From Pogostemon cablin (Eukaryota > Streptophyta > Magnoliopsida > Lamiales > Lamiaceae), in the NCBI GenBank assembly GCA_023678885.1, contig CM042966.1:26674028-26738027 (forward strand): 64,000 nucleotides of DNA, in the 5' to 3' direction. Every line of letters begins with the position of its first letter. Within the stretch, counting starts at the first letter, position 1. Both the position numbers and the translations under genes were made by a program. A model generated the notes under the pieces. That model saw nothing but the letters and a program-made list of their open reading frames with translations. It was not told the origin of the DNA and searched no databases. Positions 36,925 through 47,703 of this stretch are shown here, piece after piece.

Positions 36925-37009
<85 letters not shown>

Positions 37010-37149
37010 TTTTTATTTTTTATTTTTTTTTATTTTTTTGCAAATTCCCTAGTTTATTTACCTGCATGCAGCACCATAGTACATCGTATGTTTACATATA
37101 GTTTTTTGTTAATTTATATATTAAAAAAATACATAATTTGGTGTTAATT

Positions 37150-37205
<56 letters not shown>

Positions 37206-37210
37206 TAATA
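36191..37210. repeat. TA-microsatellite-rich stretch with a 150-bp direct duplication
   Basis: Long TA tracts lie at 36353-36395, 36928-37005 and 37155-37203. A 64-bp string starting AATTGCTTTCATGTCTAATA occurs at 36699 and again at 36849, and the second copy runs directly into a TA tract. ORFs of alternating Ile-Tyr are microsatellite artefacts. No gene seen. Confidence 0.85.
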
Positions 37211-37424
37211 AGCACTGTGAGTGTATACTATACCATGAGCCAACAGGTCTTTGAACATCCTCAAGTTTTTTAATAAATAAAATTAAAATGAACAATATAC
37301 GTGCTAGCTTCACTCTCTTCCTCTAACTTAATGCAAGTACAATTTATTCTCCAAGTAAAAAAATTACCTCTTATGAATTACACATTTGCTAAATGCGGAT
37401 TTCATAAACAATTTAGATTCAATG

Positions 37425-39135
37425 AAGAATCAAAAGTCAGAATATCCTTTGACTTTTAGATGTCCACGCTTTGAAAAATAGTTCATTTACTGGGCATACT
37501 TTAGGTAGGCAAAGATATATGTTGAAGATAGTAGTAGAAGAGATTCTGATAAATAAATAGTCATATAAATTTTGAAGGATAAAATACCTTGAATAGAAAT
37601 GCAAGGGTGCTGATTGAGGAATAAAAATAAATATATGACTGCAAAACCAAATGGGAGAACAGATTTATTAGTAAATTTGTATATACATAAACACTATATC
37701 TGTATGAAACACTCACATTGACTATAACTCAAATTGATAATATGAAATCTTACCTGTATACCATTAGAAATTGGGGCATGAAGGCTTATGGAGTTATTGT
37801 TTAGAAGATTCGCATCAAACTCCCACTTGAAACCCACACACTCCAAGTTCTATTGCATCTGTATATTCCCTTTCAATACACTTTTCAACAAAGAATGTAG
37901 CATAGCATCTCTCTAAGACCATACATGAATCATTTTAGATTGTATACATTAAACTATATTTCTTAGATCATGTGGCCCTAAGCTTTATTTGCTGTCAAAA
38001 GTAATTACCACTCCCCTTTCTATTTACCATTTATTCTTCCATTATCAAAGATGCGATATAGATAATTTTTCCATCCACTCGATAAACCACACATGTATCT
38101 ATAGAGAGGGGGGATTTGAAGCATATAGACCGCATATATTCATACTAAAACATTCATATGAAAATAGTTGTGATCTAGCAAGCTTTATGTCGTCTTGCTA
38201 CATCAAATAATTCAAATAAATGTATCTCTCTACTTGGATCCAAGACTTACTCCAATACACTCCATTCTTGCATTTATTTTCACGAAGATTGAATCATCCA
38301 CTCCAAAAACAACAACAATCTTGTCTTTAATAATTGGGAGGAAAGGCCAAATAGGCAAGAACCTAGTCCAAGATGATACATGTATTATTACTATTATTCA
38401 GTAATGGAAGGAATGAAAAATAAGGTCAAGATAAATATTCAAAGAATCTAGTAGAGTATGAGAGCAACCAATCAAATAAAGCATGTCTAAAAATCCATGT
38501 GTTGCAATAGATAAAGATAATATCAAAGATAGTAGTAGAAGAGATTCAATACTTTAGGTAGTAGAAGAGATTCCATGAGTCAAAAGTAAGAACATCTGAC
38601 TTCCAGATGTCCATGCTTTGAAAAATAGTTCATTTTATAGTGCATACTTTAGGTAGACAAAGATAATATAAAAGATAGAAGTAGAAGAGATTCCAATACA
38701 TAAACAGCCATAGAAGTTTTGAAGGATAAAATACTTTGAATAGAAGTGCAAGGGTACTGAATGAAGAATAAATACAAATAAATGACTGCAAAACCAAAAA
38801 AGAGAATAAATGTATTAGTAAATCTGTACATACATAAACTCTATTTCTGAATGAAACACTCACATTGACTATAACTCGAATTGATAATATGAAATCGTAC
38901 TTGTATACCATTAGAAACTGGTGCACCAAGGCTTATGGAGTTATTATCGAGAAAATACGCATGAGACTCCCACTTGAAACACCACACTCTGAGTTCTATT
39001 GCATCTGTATATTTCTTTTCAACACACTTATCAACAAAGAATGTAGTCTAGCCTCTCTCTAAGACCATACATGAATCATTCTCTAAGCTTTATTTGATGT
39101 CAAAAGTAATTATCACACCTCTTTCTATTTCTTAT
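37425..39135. repeat. Direct duplication of about 600 bp, 1147 bp apart, with exon-like remnant
   Basis: Blocks 37425-38035 and 38572-39130 align with an offset of 1147 (for example TTGAAAAATAGTTCATTT at 37471 and 38618). On the minus strand each contains an exon-like string ending in CTAATGGTATACA. In the left unit it continues as ACAG|GTAAGAT, a good donor, and reads NNNSISLHAPISNGIQ; in the right unit the donor is destroyed (AAGTACGA). The origin of this remnant is not recognised. The intervening 38040-38570 has only short, featureless ORFs. Confidence 0.75.
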
Positions 39136-39623
39136 AAGATTAACGAAAAATCAAAGTGTAAATTGCATGCCATTTTAACTGCAAGTAATCAAACTCAACA
39201 AAAATGTTCACATAACATATATAGATTAAATATCATGAACACATGAGAAACAATTAAAATTCCTCCACTCTCTACAAAAATATCCCTAGCATTAGTTAAT
39301 ACTTCATAATAGTTTTCCACATTTTCAGAGACACATTCATTTTCTTAAAAATATTTCTTTGGTTTACTTCCAACTTATATGAATGATATACAATCTTAAG
39401 GAGCATTTTTCTTATTTTCTGGTGAGAGAGAAGCAATAAAAGGCCTCAATTCTCATGAATCTAAATAATTGAAGCAAAATACATAACTTCAAAGAAGAGA
39501 AGTAAAGTATCTCAAGTGATACACACCAGAAGTCTATTGAATCATTACCCAACTAATATATAGTGAAACAATTGCGGCTTTTCAGCAATTTAGGTGCAGC
39601 AAGACACATTCTGAAGAAGAAAA

Positions 39624-40403
39624 AAATAGAGATACTATATTTATATCGCATCGTGATTTTCAAAAAAAATATATTAGTGAATAAAATTAAGCAACATCAT
39701 ACAATTGTCTTCAGCTTCCCATATTCATAAGAGGAACAGAAGAAAAGAACAAACAAAAAATATTTAGTTTGTATTGTGAATAAGTTAACTATCACACAAT
39801 TACAAACAAAAATATTTAGTTAGTATTGCATCGTGATTTTCAGACTGTATAACAAACAAAAATGTTAAAATATGCATAATATATGGGCATAATTAATCAT
39901 AAAAAGGTTAGGTTAAACCTTTCTGCAATGAAACACTCCAACAATGGTGAGAGGTAGTAAGCATTAAATGGAATAATACCTATTTCTTCCCGAAAGCAAG
40001 ATGAGCTCAGCTCAAATAGAGATACTATATTTATATCGCATCGTGATTTTCAAAAAAGTATATCACTGAATAAAATTAAGCAACATCATACAATGGTCTT
40101 CAGCTTCCCATTTTCATAAGAGGAACAAAAGAAAAGATTAAACAAAAAATATTTAGTTTTTATTGTGAATAAGTTAACTATCACACAATTACAAACAAAA
40201 ATATTTAGTTTGTATTACATCGTGATTTTCAGACTGTATAACGAACAAAAATGTTAAAATATGCATAATATATGGGCATAATTAATCATAAAATGGTTAG
40301 GTTAAACATTTCTGCAATGAAACACTCCAACAATGATGAGAGGTAGTAAGCATTAAATGGAATGATACCTATTTCTTCCCGAAAGCAAGATGAGCTCAGC
40401 TTT
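39624..40403. repeat. Two tandem 390-bp units
   Basis: The unit beginning AATAGAGATACTATATTTAT at 39625 recurs exactly 390 bases later at 40015 and continues to about 40403 (AAGATGAGCTCAGCT). The copies differ by scattered substitutions. On the minus strand each has GGGAAGAAATAG|GTAT, a splice-donor-like site. No gene assigned. Confidence 0.9.
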
Positions 40404-41180
40404 CGTTGCAGTCTTTTAGAGTAGAAGCTCATCATGGATGGATAATTGGAAATGTAATATCATGATAGAAAATATAGATTAAAAATGTAACCAAGGATAG
40501 TCATCACAATCCTTGAATCTTGAATATAAGAAATATTAATCAATGAATTGTTAGAAATTCAAGAAAAACACAAATAGAAGGATAATTTCCATAATAACCA
40601 ATACTTTCAGATTAGTAGTAAGGTACAAAAATTATCTAAAAGAATATTTGTCACCTTCACCAAGTGGGCTACCCCAAAAGAATGAACAAAAGGGTAATGC
40701 TTTAATTAGAGTTGACCTAGAAGACCAATTGATGCTCAAGATTGAATAGTAAACACTTGGAAAAGTATATTGATGTCTATAAATAATAAAGCAATAACAA
40801 ATACATAAGTAACTCAATAATGAACAAAGTAAAGCAATCACAAAAAAAAGTATCACAGTAGTACGGGATAAATTCAAATTCACATTGTTGAGCTCATAGA
40901 ACTTCCAGAAAGAGGAGCTTCTCTCTTGAATGTTCAATACTATGAAACGAAAATGCACTTCGTGTTGACAAAATGTAAAACACATCACACTTAAAAGGTT
41001 AGGTCATGAATAGGAAAAAGATCAATACCAAAACAAAATGACTCTATTAAGCTCTCAAAAACTACATCACACAGACAAACTATTAAATAGATTCCTCACA
41101 TTTAACTACCACATTATTTCAATGATAAGAATACACCTAGAACAATGCAAGAAAAAATTAGACAAAATACATGATAGAGA
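40404..41180. other. Spacer with unassigned minus-strand ORF
   Basis: A 118-codon minus-strand ORF (40988-40632) has no recognisable motif and uneven composition; it is probably spurious. A short exon-like string MMSFYSKRLQRKLSSSCF is read on the minus strand at about 40437-40384, ending in a donor-like GTATCA. Nothing else is evident. Confidence 0.3.
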
Positions 41181-41189
41181 GAAAAAGTG

Positions 41190-41282
41190 AGGCACAAACT
41201 GGAGGGTTAGATGAAGACCAATCGCCACAACACCAGCTCTGGACTCTCCAGGAAGATCATCTACTAAAAAAAAAAGCAAGTC
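41190..41282 (-). pseudogene. Unidentified exon-like fragment (DDLPGESRAGVVAIGLHL)
   Basis: On the minus strand a T-rich tract and TAG acceptor (near 41272) lead into an open stretch reading DDLPGESRAGVVAIGLHL. Composition and codon usage are clearly more coding-like than the surroundings. I do not recognise the protein. It lies among other gene fragments in the same orientation and is probably part of the same captured mosaic. Confidence 0.4.
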
Positions 41283-41799
41283 AGTAGGATTCACAGGCAT
41301 GATTTAAAGCTACATGCTCACAAAAAAAACCATCATTTATTATTATATCTATAGCATAATATGCACCCTTTAAGTAATGGGGTGAAAGGGTTGGCAGAAT
41401 TTAAAGATTTATTTAGCATGAATCCATGCCAATGAAAACTCCATCTCAAGCATACTAATCTTTAAGCTTAAGCAAGGTTCTTATTCCGTGCTCAATGGGA
41501 TTTGCAGCTTCTTCTACTAATAAAAAAGCGCACCTACAGCGAGGAAAAAATATTGTTAACATCTATTTTTATTCTCAAGATAATTTAAAAAAAAATACAA
41601 CTCTTTATGATTCTACTAAGACGAACTTGATCATTGTAGTTATTGAAAGAGAACAACTCTAAAGTATTTGGCTCAATGGCAGAAAGGACGCGAGGTATTC
41701 TAGGCCCTCAGATCGCTTAAATAGAGATGGATAAATAAGAAATGATTGGGAGGCTAAAAAAATCCAAAAAAAAAAAAGAAATAACATCCTACATGGAAA

Positions 41800-42106
41800 T
41801 GTAATATTCATCATCATGGGGATAAAAGGTTTGACGATGAATGTAGTTATAGGTGCTTTGCAACCACCCATCTCAACCTGAAAAAAAAAGGAATAATAAG
41901 CTGACAGTACAAATATGCCAATAATATGAGCAATTTACTTGAATTTTTAGCAAACCTCTAAACCAAGACGTTTTTTTAACAAATGAATCAACTTGTGTGA
42001 GATCCGTATTCAAGTCTACCAGACCACTCTTCCCACGTTTCCCAAACAACATGTCAGGTTTCACAACCAACTTCGTCGATGAGAGCCATGATTCCTTTTT
42101 AGCGTA
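41800..42106 (-). pseudogene. ATP-citrate lyase subunit A (ACLA) two-exon fragment, frameshifted
   Basis: The first piece (42106-41956) reads [19 protein letters not shown] then [19 protein letters not shown]. After a 78-bp intron with a T-rich tract and CAG acceptor, the second (from 41877) reads [20 protein letters not shown]. These are the ATP-grasp-like N-terminal residues of plant ATP-citrate synthase alpha chain, which makes cytosolic acetyl-CoA. At the end of the first exon a run of seven A carries one extra base; without it the frame would give a typical RLGLE end. After FIP a single-base loss shifts the frame again. The rest of the protein (about 420 residues in full) is missing. It is a non-functional fragment with its intron kept. 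Confidence 0.85.
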
Positions 42107-42555
42107 GACCAAAGAGTAATTTTAATATCTAAAATTAAACTCTTGCAAACCTCATTCCCCAACTTTAAAATTAAACTCTTGCAGTCAACGAATCATGGTC
42201 CATAATCTTGTTTTCCTGAAGAAAAGCAACGCCTTTGCCTTTCACTAATTTGAAAAAAGTATTCAGAAATTAATAATTAATCAACGAAGATAATTTGAAA
42301 AAATTACCCGAAGAAAGTGGAGATCACATTATCAACAATCATCTTCTCCTCACAATTATTACCATCATCCCAAAAAATATAATGAATCCAATCTAGTGCC
42401 TGAAAATAAAGCAAAATTTAAATCAAGTAAATAGAATACAATGACTAAAAATTTTGGATCAAATGGACATCGATAAATGAGCAATAGAAAAACACAACTG
42501 CTTCTGGGTATTATAGTATCCACCACAAATATATAAGAATCTAATCACATGCAAC

Positions 42556-42860
42556 TTATATACACATGAAGAATAGATTCAAATGTTCAAAGCTAAAATT
42601 TGAAGAGGAAAAAATCATTAATACAGATGCATAGTCAGGTTGGCAATTGGACTTGGGTTCAGATTCAACCACCTCTTCCTCTTCTTCTAATTGGTCTCCG
42701 AACAGATAAAACAAAATTTGATAATGGTTATCTTCCACCACCATTTTCGTGCTTGTTTTGTGGGTAAGGTTAGTCGAGAGAGAATATGAAGTGCCGAGTT
42801 AACCTGCCGAGTTAACCTAAGAGTTTTAAAACAAACACACACTGATAAGTTGTCCATTGA
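42556..42860 (-). pseudogene. Unidentified acidic exon-like fragments
   Basis: A minus-strand ORF from 42744 starts MVVEDNHYQILFYLFGDQ and continues into an acidic glutamate-rich stretch. Just upstream, a TTTTTTTTGCAG acceptor at about 42866 leads to DFNGQLISV. The source genes are unknown. They are listed because they sit between the polygalacturonase and ACLA fragments in the same orientation. Confidence 0.25.
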
Positions 42861-42947
42861 AGTCTGCAAAAAAAATGTGCAAATTGCAAATAAATTAGAT
42901 TTTAAAATGTAATTACTGCATAAAATTTAAAATGTAAATTGACTCAC

Positions 42948-43095
42948 CAAATCAGCACATTGCAAGAATAGGTGCATTCCATCGGTGTTAGGGCTGGTTC
43001 TAGGGCCGATGCTTCTTAGATGGCTCACATTGATGTTGGCGCTATCGGTAACCTTTGAGTGGAACCCCATGCTGTCCTTAAAATTCAAAAATCGG
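42948..43095 (-). pseudogene. Polygalacturonase (GH28) exon fragment
   Basis: On the minus strand the frame reads ANINVSHLRSIGPRTSPNTD followed by GMHLFLQCADL, then a GTGAGTC donor at 42947. SPNTDG is the signature of glycoside hydrolase family 28 polygalacturonases (pectin-degrading cell-wall enzymes), where its aspartate belongs to the catalytic set. The preceding residues (DSMGFHSKVTDSANINVS) fit the parallel beta-helix rungs before this motif. Only one exon is present; the other catalytic motifs (G/QDD, GHG, RIK) are absent nearby. It is a gene fragment, not a gene. Confidence 0.75.
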
Positions 43096-43774
43096 TGTAG
43101 ATATGAATAGAAATTCAACATACATATATGTAGCTTTTGAATTTACTTTACCTTTCACTTGATGTATATGAAAAAATATCTTTAACTCTTTTGCAGGATG
43201 TCCAAGGCCAAGGCAATATCATCATGGCTATTATTATTTATTACAGAAGGAAGAGTCTCACCTTCTATAGGAAAACTTTGGAGGCCTCTCAAAGAAATTA
43301 ATAAAGAAGTTTGGAAATGGATTTGAAAGCCATGGTGTAGCCAAGTACCTAGCCATTGCAAGTATAAAAATATTAATAAGAAAAAAATATCAGCAAAATC
43401 TACCTAAATAAACAATTCACAAAATCTCAATAGACAGAGTTAATCATAAAGTGGCTTCCAGCAACAACTAACAAACATATTCCAACAACCAAACATGGAC
43501 GTATTGTCAATTAGAAAAGCACACATTAAAAAACCTATGCGAAATAAAGGAAAATTACACTTAATCCCTATATTAATAATGAATTCCTAAATGATTCAAC
43601 AGCTTTCAAAATTACACTTCGCATTTAGGTATTCTTTCAGAACAAATACATAAAATGGAAGAGCACTCACAACAACAATTGATTTGTTGTTTAGGTGTTT
43701 TCCCTTGTATTGTTTCCTAAATTCAATGCATCTGAAATTATGACAGGAACACTGATAAAATGGGCTAGTATTGT

Positions 43775-43873
43775 ATTTGTATAAATGAAAACAACAAACT
43801 GTAAGGGGGTCTCTTTGGCTTGTTTTGGTCCTTCGCTGCCTTCTTCTCCTTTTTTTGCTTCTTCACAGCCAGC
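43775..43873 (-). pseudogene. HMG-box protein (HMGB-like) exon fragment
   Basis: After a TTGTAG acceptor at 43874 the minus strand reads LAVKKQKKEKKAAKDQNKPK followed by RPPYS. The lysine-rich string with AAKDxNKPKRPPS is the junction of the basic N-terminal arm and the start of the HMG box in plant HMGB chromatin proteins. The box then degenerates (LLF instead of AFFVF) and no further HMG-box residues follow. It is a single exon fragment in the same orientation as its neighbours. Confidence 0.7.
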
Positions 43874-44439
43874 CTACAATACAAAAATAGATTATCATCA
43901 CTTTTAGCAATCATTACCAGCACATTATACAAACTATTGGAAAATAATCAAATAAAATAACCTCAATCAACATGTAAAACAGGGTTATTCACCGTAATCG
44001 GGATTGATAAACTGGGCAGAAATAAGATCATCATAAGAGTAGTAAACAATTGGTTGAAAGCTCTTTGAAACAAATTCATAAAGCAAATGCCAAAGCAGAT
44101 TCCAATTACCCCGTTTAGCTTAGGTCATCTTAAGATTTTAGAATATGTATACATCAACATAGATATGTTTCCCGTGCTCATTTAAGAAAAAAAATCACTC
44201 AACAAACCTCGAAAAACTTAATGAAAAAAATTATCGAATTAAAAAAATTCACTCAACAAATCTTGGATCTTAAATCGAGGGAGAAAAAAACTACATTGTA
44301 TGTCAATTAGCACTATAGTATAATTAGTCCTTAAAATGTATACCCTAGATGCAAGTTACATGAGCATGAAAAACTTTCCATAGTAAATAGTTTTCTATCA
44401 GATCTAATTTTCAAGACATTAAGTGAACAAAAGGGAGTA

Positions 44440-44528
44440 GAAAATGTGTTACCTTCACCGTTCTTGACCCAATTTTGTAATCGGTGTTCCACCATAAGAG
44501 GTCGTAACAACATGTCTACATCGTGCAT
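44440..44528 (-). pseudogene. Unidentified exon-like fragment
   Basis: The minus-strand ORF reads MHDVDMLLRPLMVEHRLQNW then VKNGEG and meets a good splice donor (GAAG|GTAACAC) near 44450. The protein is not recognised. Its position and orientation fit the captured-fragment mosaic. Confidence 0.3.
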
Positions 44529-44845
44529 CTAATTAGTTTTACTTTAAATTTCAATACAAAAAAGTGGCAATCGTTAAGTAATTGTCTGATGCAATAAATC
44601 AGTTCCAATAAGTCATGATATGCCAATAAATCACAGCAATGGCGTATTATACTCATACCAAGATAAATAAGGTGCAAATTCATTGCAATAGCGTATTGAA
44701 CTGTCGTGCCTATTCGCTGCCGCCACGTTAAGAAAAGAGCATGAGTTTGGCGCAGCGGCGGAGAGATAATTACATTAGGGTTCGAAAATGAGATAAAAAA
44801 ATTAGTTTAGTACCAAAAATCTGGTGAACAAAAACAAAATTATGA

Positions 44846-44990
44846 TTCGTCGGTGGTGACAGTGGCTGCGGAGGGGACGGCTTCAAGGCGCTGCCACTGG
44901 CGAGGCTTCCAATCAGGTTTATTCTTCAGTTTCTCAAGTTTGTTCGCCGCCACTTCGAGGAGGAGTATGCAGGTGGACAGTGGTAGCGAT
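44846..44990 (-). pseudogene. Unidentified 3' coding end fragment
   Basis: The minus strand reads CILLLEVAANKLEKLKNKPD then WKPRQWQRLEAVPSAATVTT, then DES and TAA at about 44846. It is GC-rich, with coding-like composition and an intact stop, and looks like the C-terminal end of a real gene, but I do not recognise the family. It lies just inside the candidate Helitron 5' end. Confidence 0.35.
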
Positions 44991-45199
44991 ATAATTGCAT
45001 TAGGGTGTAAAAATTAATGGCCAAGATTGAAAATTGAATGTAAAATTAGATCAATGGCCAAGATTAAAAATTGAATGGTCAAAATTGGTCAAAATAAGTG
45101 AAAATATTTTGCTTTTATATTAGTATAGATAATATCATTTATATTTCAATTTGCTCTTTCATTAAATAAATAATAAAGTGTAATTTTTTAAACAAACTG

Positions 45200-45360
45200 T
45201 CATACTCTTTAACGCGTGCACAATAAACCAACTCTTATATTAATGGGTAATAAATGGCGCTTTGTGCGTGCACAATAAACCAACTCTTATATTAATTTGT
45301 AATAAATGGCTTGCACAACAAACCAACTCTTATATTAACTTGTAATAAATGAGTATTATT
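45200..45360. repeat. Three short tandem repeats before the truncated M1AP-like copy
   Basis: ACAATAAACCAACTCTTATA occurs at 45220 and 45267, with a variant at 45314, each followed by TTAAT and a TAATAAATGG-type string. The unit is about 47 bp. The full-length locus at 53352 has one copy only (ACAATAAATCAACTC), so the amplification is specific to the upstream copy. Confidence 0.8.
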
Positions 45361-45435
45361 GTGAAAATTTTAATTTACACGAGTGAGAGAGGAGAGAAAA
45401 AAAAAATAGAAGAAGAATGTTGTTAAATTTATAAA

Positions 45436-45627
45436 GGGTTAATTACAAAAAAACCCACAATTAAGTATTGTTGAAAAAACTCAAAATAATCCTGCTTTTA
45501 GTCATAAATTGGATTTTTTTTCAACAATACTTAAAGATGATGCTTTTTTTTTGTAATTTCTCAAAAGTGAGGATTAATTTGTAATAGAAGAAGTAAAGTT
45601 CGTGATTTTTTTTATTGCAATTAACCC
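45436..45627. mobile_element. 192-bp Mutator-type MITE with perfect 9-bp target duplication
   Basis: Ends GGGTTAATTACAAAAAAACC and, inverted, GGGTTAATTGCAATAAAAAA form the terminal repeats. ATTTATAAA flanks it on both sides (45427-45435 and 45628-45636). The paralogous site at 53465-53473 has a single ATTTATAAA and no element, so it is an empty site. A 9-bp duplication points to the Mutator superfamily. It lies in the 5' flank of the truncated M1AP-like copy. Confidence 0.85.
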
Positions 45628-45794
45628 ATTTATAAACCTAAAACAAAAGGCAAATGAAGAAACAAAGGAATTACTTCCTAGGCGCCAAAACTTGAGACCA
45701 GTAGTATTTAAATTCGAAAATTGGCAGAAGCTCACTCATACATTTTCCTCGTATAGGAGAGATTTCACAGAGCGAAACGGAAGAGAGGAAGAAA

Positions 45795-47655
45795 ATGAAT
45801 CCAAGTATGGTATTGCTTTGCTTCGTATTGGATTTGCGGACTTTATCGCCTTCAGTTCTTCGAGATGTGAAGCAGGAATACTATATACCCCTCTATCCTT
45901 ATCTATGTACGCAGATCAATCAATTTTTTAGATTGCCTTCTGAATAATTTATGCTCTCGATGTTTTTTTTTTATCGTGTATTCTTGATCAATCGGAAATT
46001 TAAAGAAATTAAAAATAAATCATTAATTACATTTGGCTTATTCTGAATTTTTTTCTACTGTGGCAGTCAATATTGCAGCTTGCAAATTACTATGCAGTTT
46101 CACGTCCGAAGATTATAGTAGTGTTGATGGAACTCGATCGAATTTGAGACCTCTGCTCGATCACATTGGGCTTTTCTATGTTCAGAGAAATCGAATTGAT
46201 AGTTCTGATGAGGCATGTTTGCTCTATAACTTGTTAATCCCATTTATAAACCTATTTTAAAGTATAGGATGTGTTTTTTGTTCCCTGAACTGAATGAAAC
46301 ATTCACCTTTTGGTGTTTGATTGTTCAATGCAAGTATTGTTTTCTCTTGTGCTTTAGATTTTAGTTAAAAGATAATTTGGGTTGAGTGTTGACATGTTGT
46401 GGATACGTAGGGTGCATCCATCTGAGGAATGAAAAGTTCAATTCGGGCCTAGAAACATAAGAATGCTTTGACAGAGCACCGTTGGTGAATCAAACAGGAT
46501 TTTATCTTGAACTAAATGGGAATTATTGAGATAGGATTAGATGCTCCACACTATCTTTGAACTTCATGATTATCTTATTGTGTCTTGTTGTCAGCCTTTG
46601 GATTATATAAAGATTTTTGTATGTGCTAAACTCCATTTTAGGATGTGCATGGTGTTGATTCATGATATAATTAAAATGTTTTATTTCTATGATCTGTAAT
46701 TGTGTTACTTCTTAAATTTGAGTTCAAATAAATAATTGACTGAGAAGTTACAAAATGGGAACTTGTCATCAGCTGAAGATTGCATATCCCCATGGGAACT
46801 TCGATCTACGTGACCTTCACCATGCTGTGAACTATATAACTTCTGATGCTCTCTCCTGAATCCAATGATTCCGAGGCCCTGTGCAAGGGTAACATTGTTT
46901 GATTGCTTGCCTGAGTTCTGCTAATCATCTTATGATAATAAACACAGGAACTACATGTTTTGGAAAAAGCAATTAAATTTTAACTTTAGTTGTAATCATT
47001 CAATTAACTTTACTTTCGTTTATGCCTCACAGACATGAAGTTGGCTGACGTTCTGAGTGATAATACCATATACACTTGGGGAGGCCACGAGAAAAATGTA
47101 GCAAGGAAAGTGATTTGGATAAGTTCCTGTCGCGTTGGTTGCTTGGGTTTTTTGACAGTGAAGCATTGACAGTGAGACTATCTTCACCTGCCTCTCAAGA
47201 CACCAATGTCACTTTTCATTTTTCATTATGCCAGAGTATAACAATTCTGATGAAAATCTTGTTGTCAGGATGCAGCTGACAAATGTGTTTTGGTAGAAAT
47301 AAATTTCTTGGATTGAACACCTAGTTGCCTTGGTTCTATCACTGACTATGTCAGCCAATTTGTAGAGCAGTTTGGTTCCCTAAATAACTGCTCATTGGAG
47401 ACATGTGTTCCAGGTTGAGCATGGCTATTATGTATCACAGTTTTAAGTCAACAAAAGTTATAAATGATAGATTTTTGCTTTTAGTTTTCCTATTACAGCA
47501 TATTAAAAGTAGTATAGTTCAGGCACATAAATTTCATATAAAGCAAGTTTTTTGCACCAGATTGCCATAGTTATCAAATTGCTGTTACAGTAGATCTTTA
47601 TTCATGCAGCAACAATGGTATTAGTTTTATTGTTGTCAAGTTTACCCCAAATTGC
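45795..47655 (+). pseudogene. Truncated 5' copy of the M1AP-like gene
   Basis: The stretch aligns with exons 1-5 and introns of the gene at 53645-59680, with about 90 percent or more identity by eye, and stops at about 47655 (counterpart 55497). Several lesions are visible. The exon 1 donor is GA instead of GT (CAG|GAATAC at 45863). One T is missing in exon 2 (GAAGATTATAG against GAAGATTTATAG). Two bases are lost in exon 3 (GATGCTCTCTCC against GATGCTTTCTCTCC). In exon 5, GTAGAAATAAATTTCTTGG runs into TGA. Exons 6-13 are absent, replaced by a PDH E1-alpha fragment. Introns are retained, so it arose through DNA, not by retrotransposition. It is non-coding as a full protein. Confidence 0.85.
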
Positions 47656-47703
47656 TGTTATCACTATGTTTATATATGAACTGTTTTTGTTCTATCATTC
47701 CAG

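Larger units (their letters stand above)
35528..45129 (-). mobile_element. Candidate Helitron carrying several gene fragments
   Basis: On the minus strand the sequence at 45129 begins TCTATACTAATATAAAAG, preceded by A. This fits the plant Helitron 5' consensus TCTMTAYTAMY and insertion between A and T. A candidate 3' end lies at 35558-35528: a stem-loop of the form CCGTGC..GCACTGTACGG, then GTAAACA, then CTAG. The base after CTAG is G instead of the expected T, and the same end is present a second time at 34527-34497, so this boundary is uncertain. Between them lie minus-strand exon fragments of unrelated genes (ACLA, polygalacturonase, HMG-box and others) with splice sites, as expected after Helitron capture. 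No RepHel protein is visible, so it would be non-autonomous. Confidence 0.35.

Noticed and set aside
38195..38929. Several 60-99 codon ORFs on both strands
   Set aside because: AT-rich low-complexity sequences with no motifs, not kept between the two duplicated blocks.
40632..40988. 118-codon minus-strand ORF
   Set aside because: No recognisable domain, hydrophobic/serine noise composition and no splice or promoter context.
41341..41400. ACCCTTT / AAAGGGT hairpin as Helitron 3' end
   Set aside because: No CTRR motif at the required distance on the minus strand (CTATAG only), so it was not used as a boundary.
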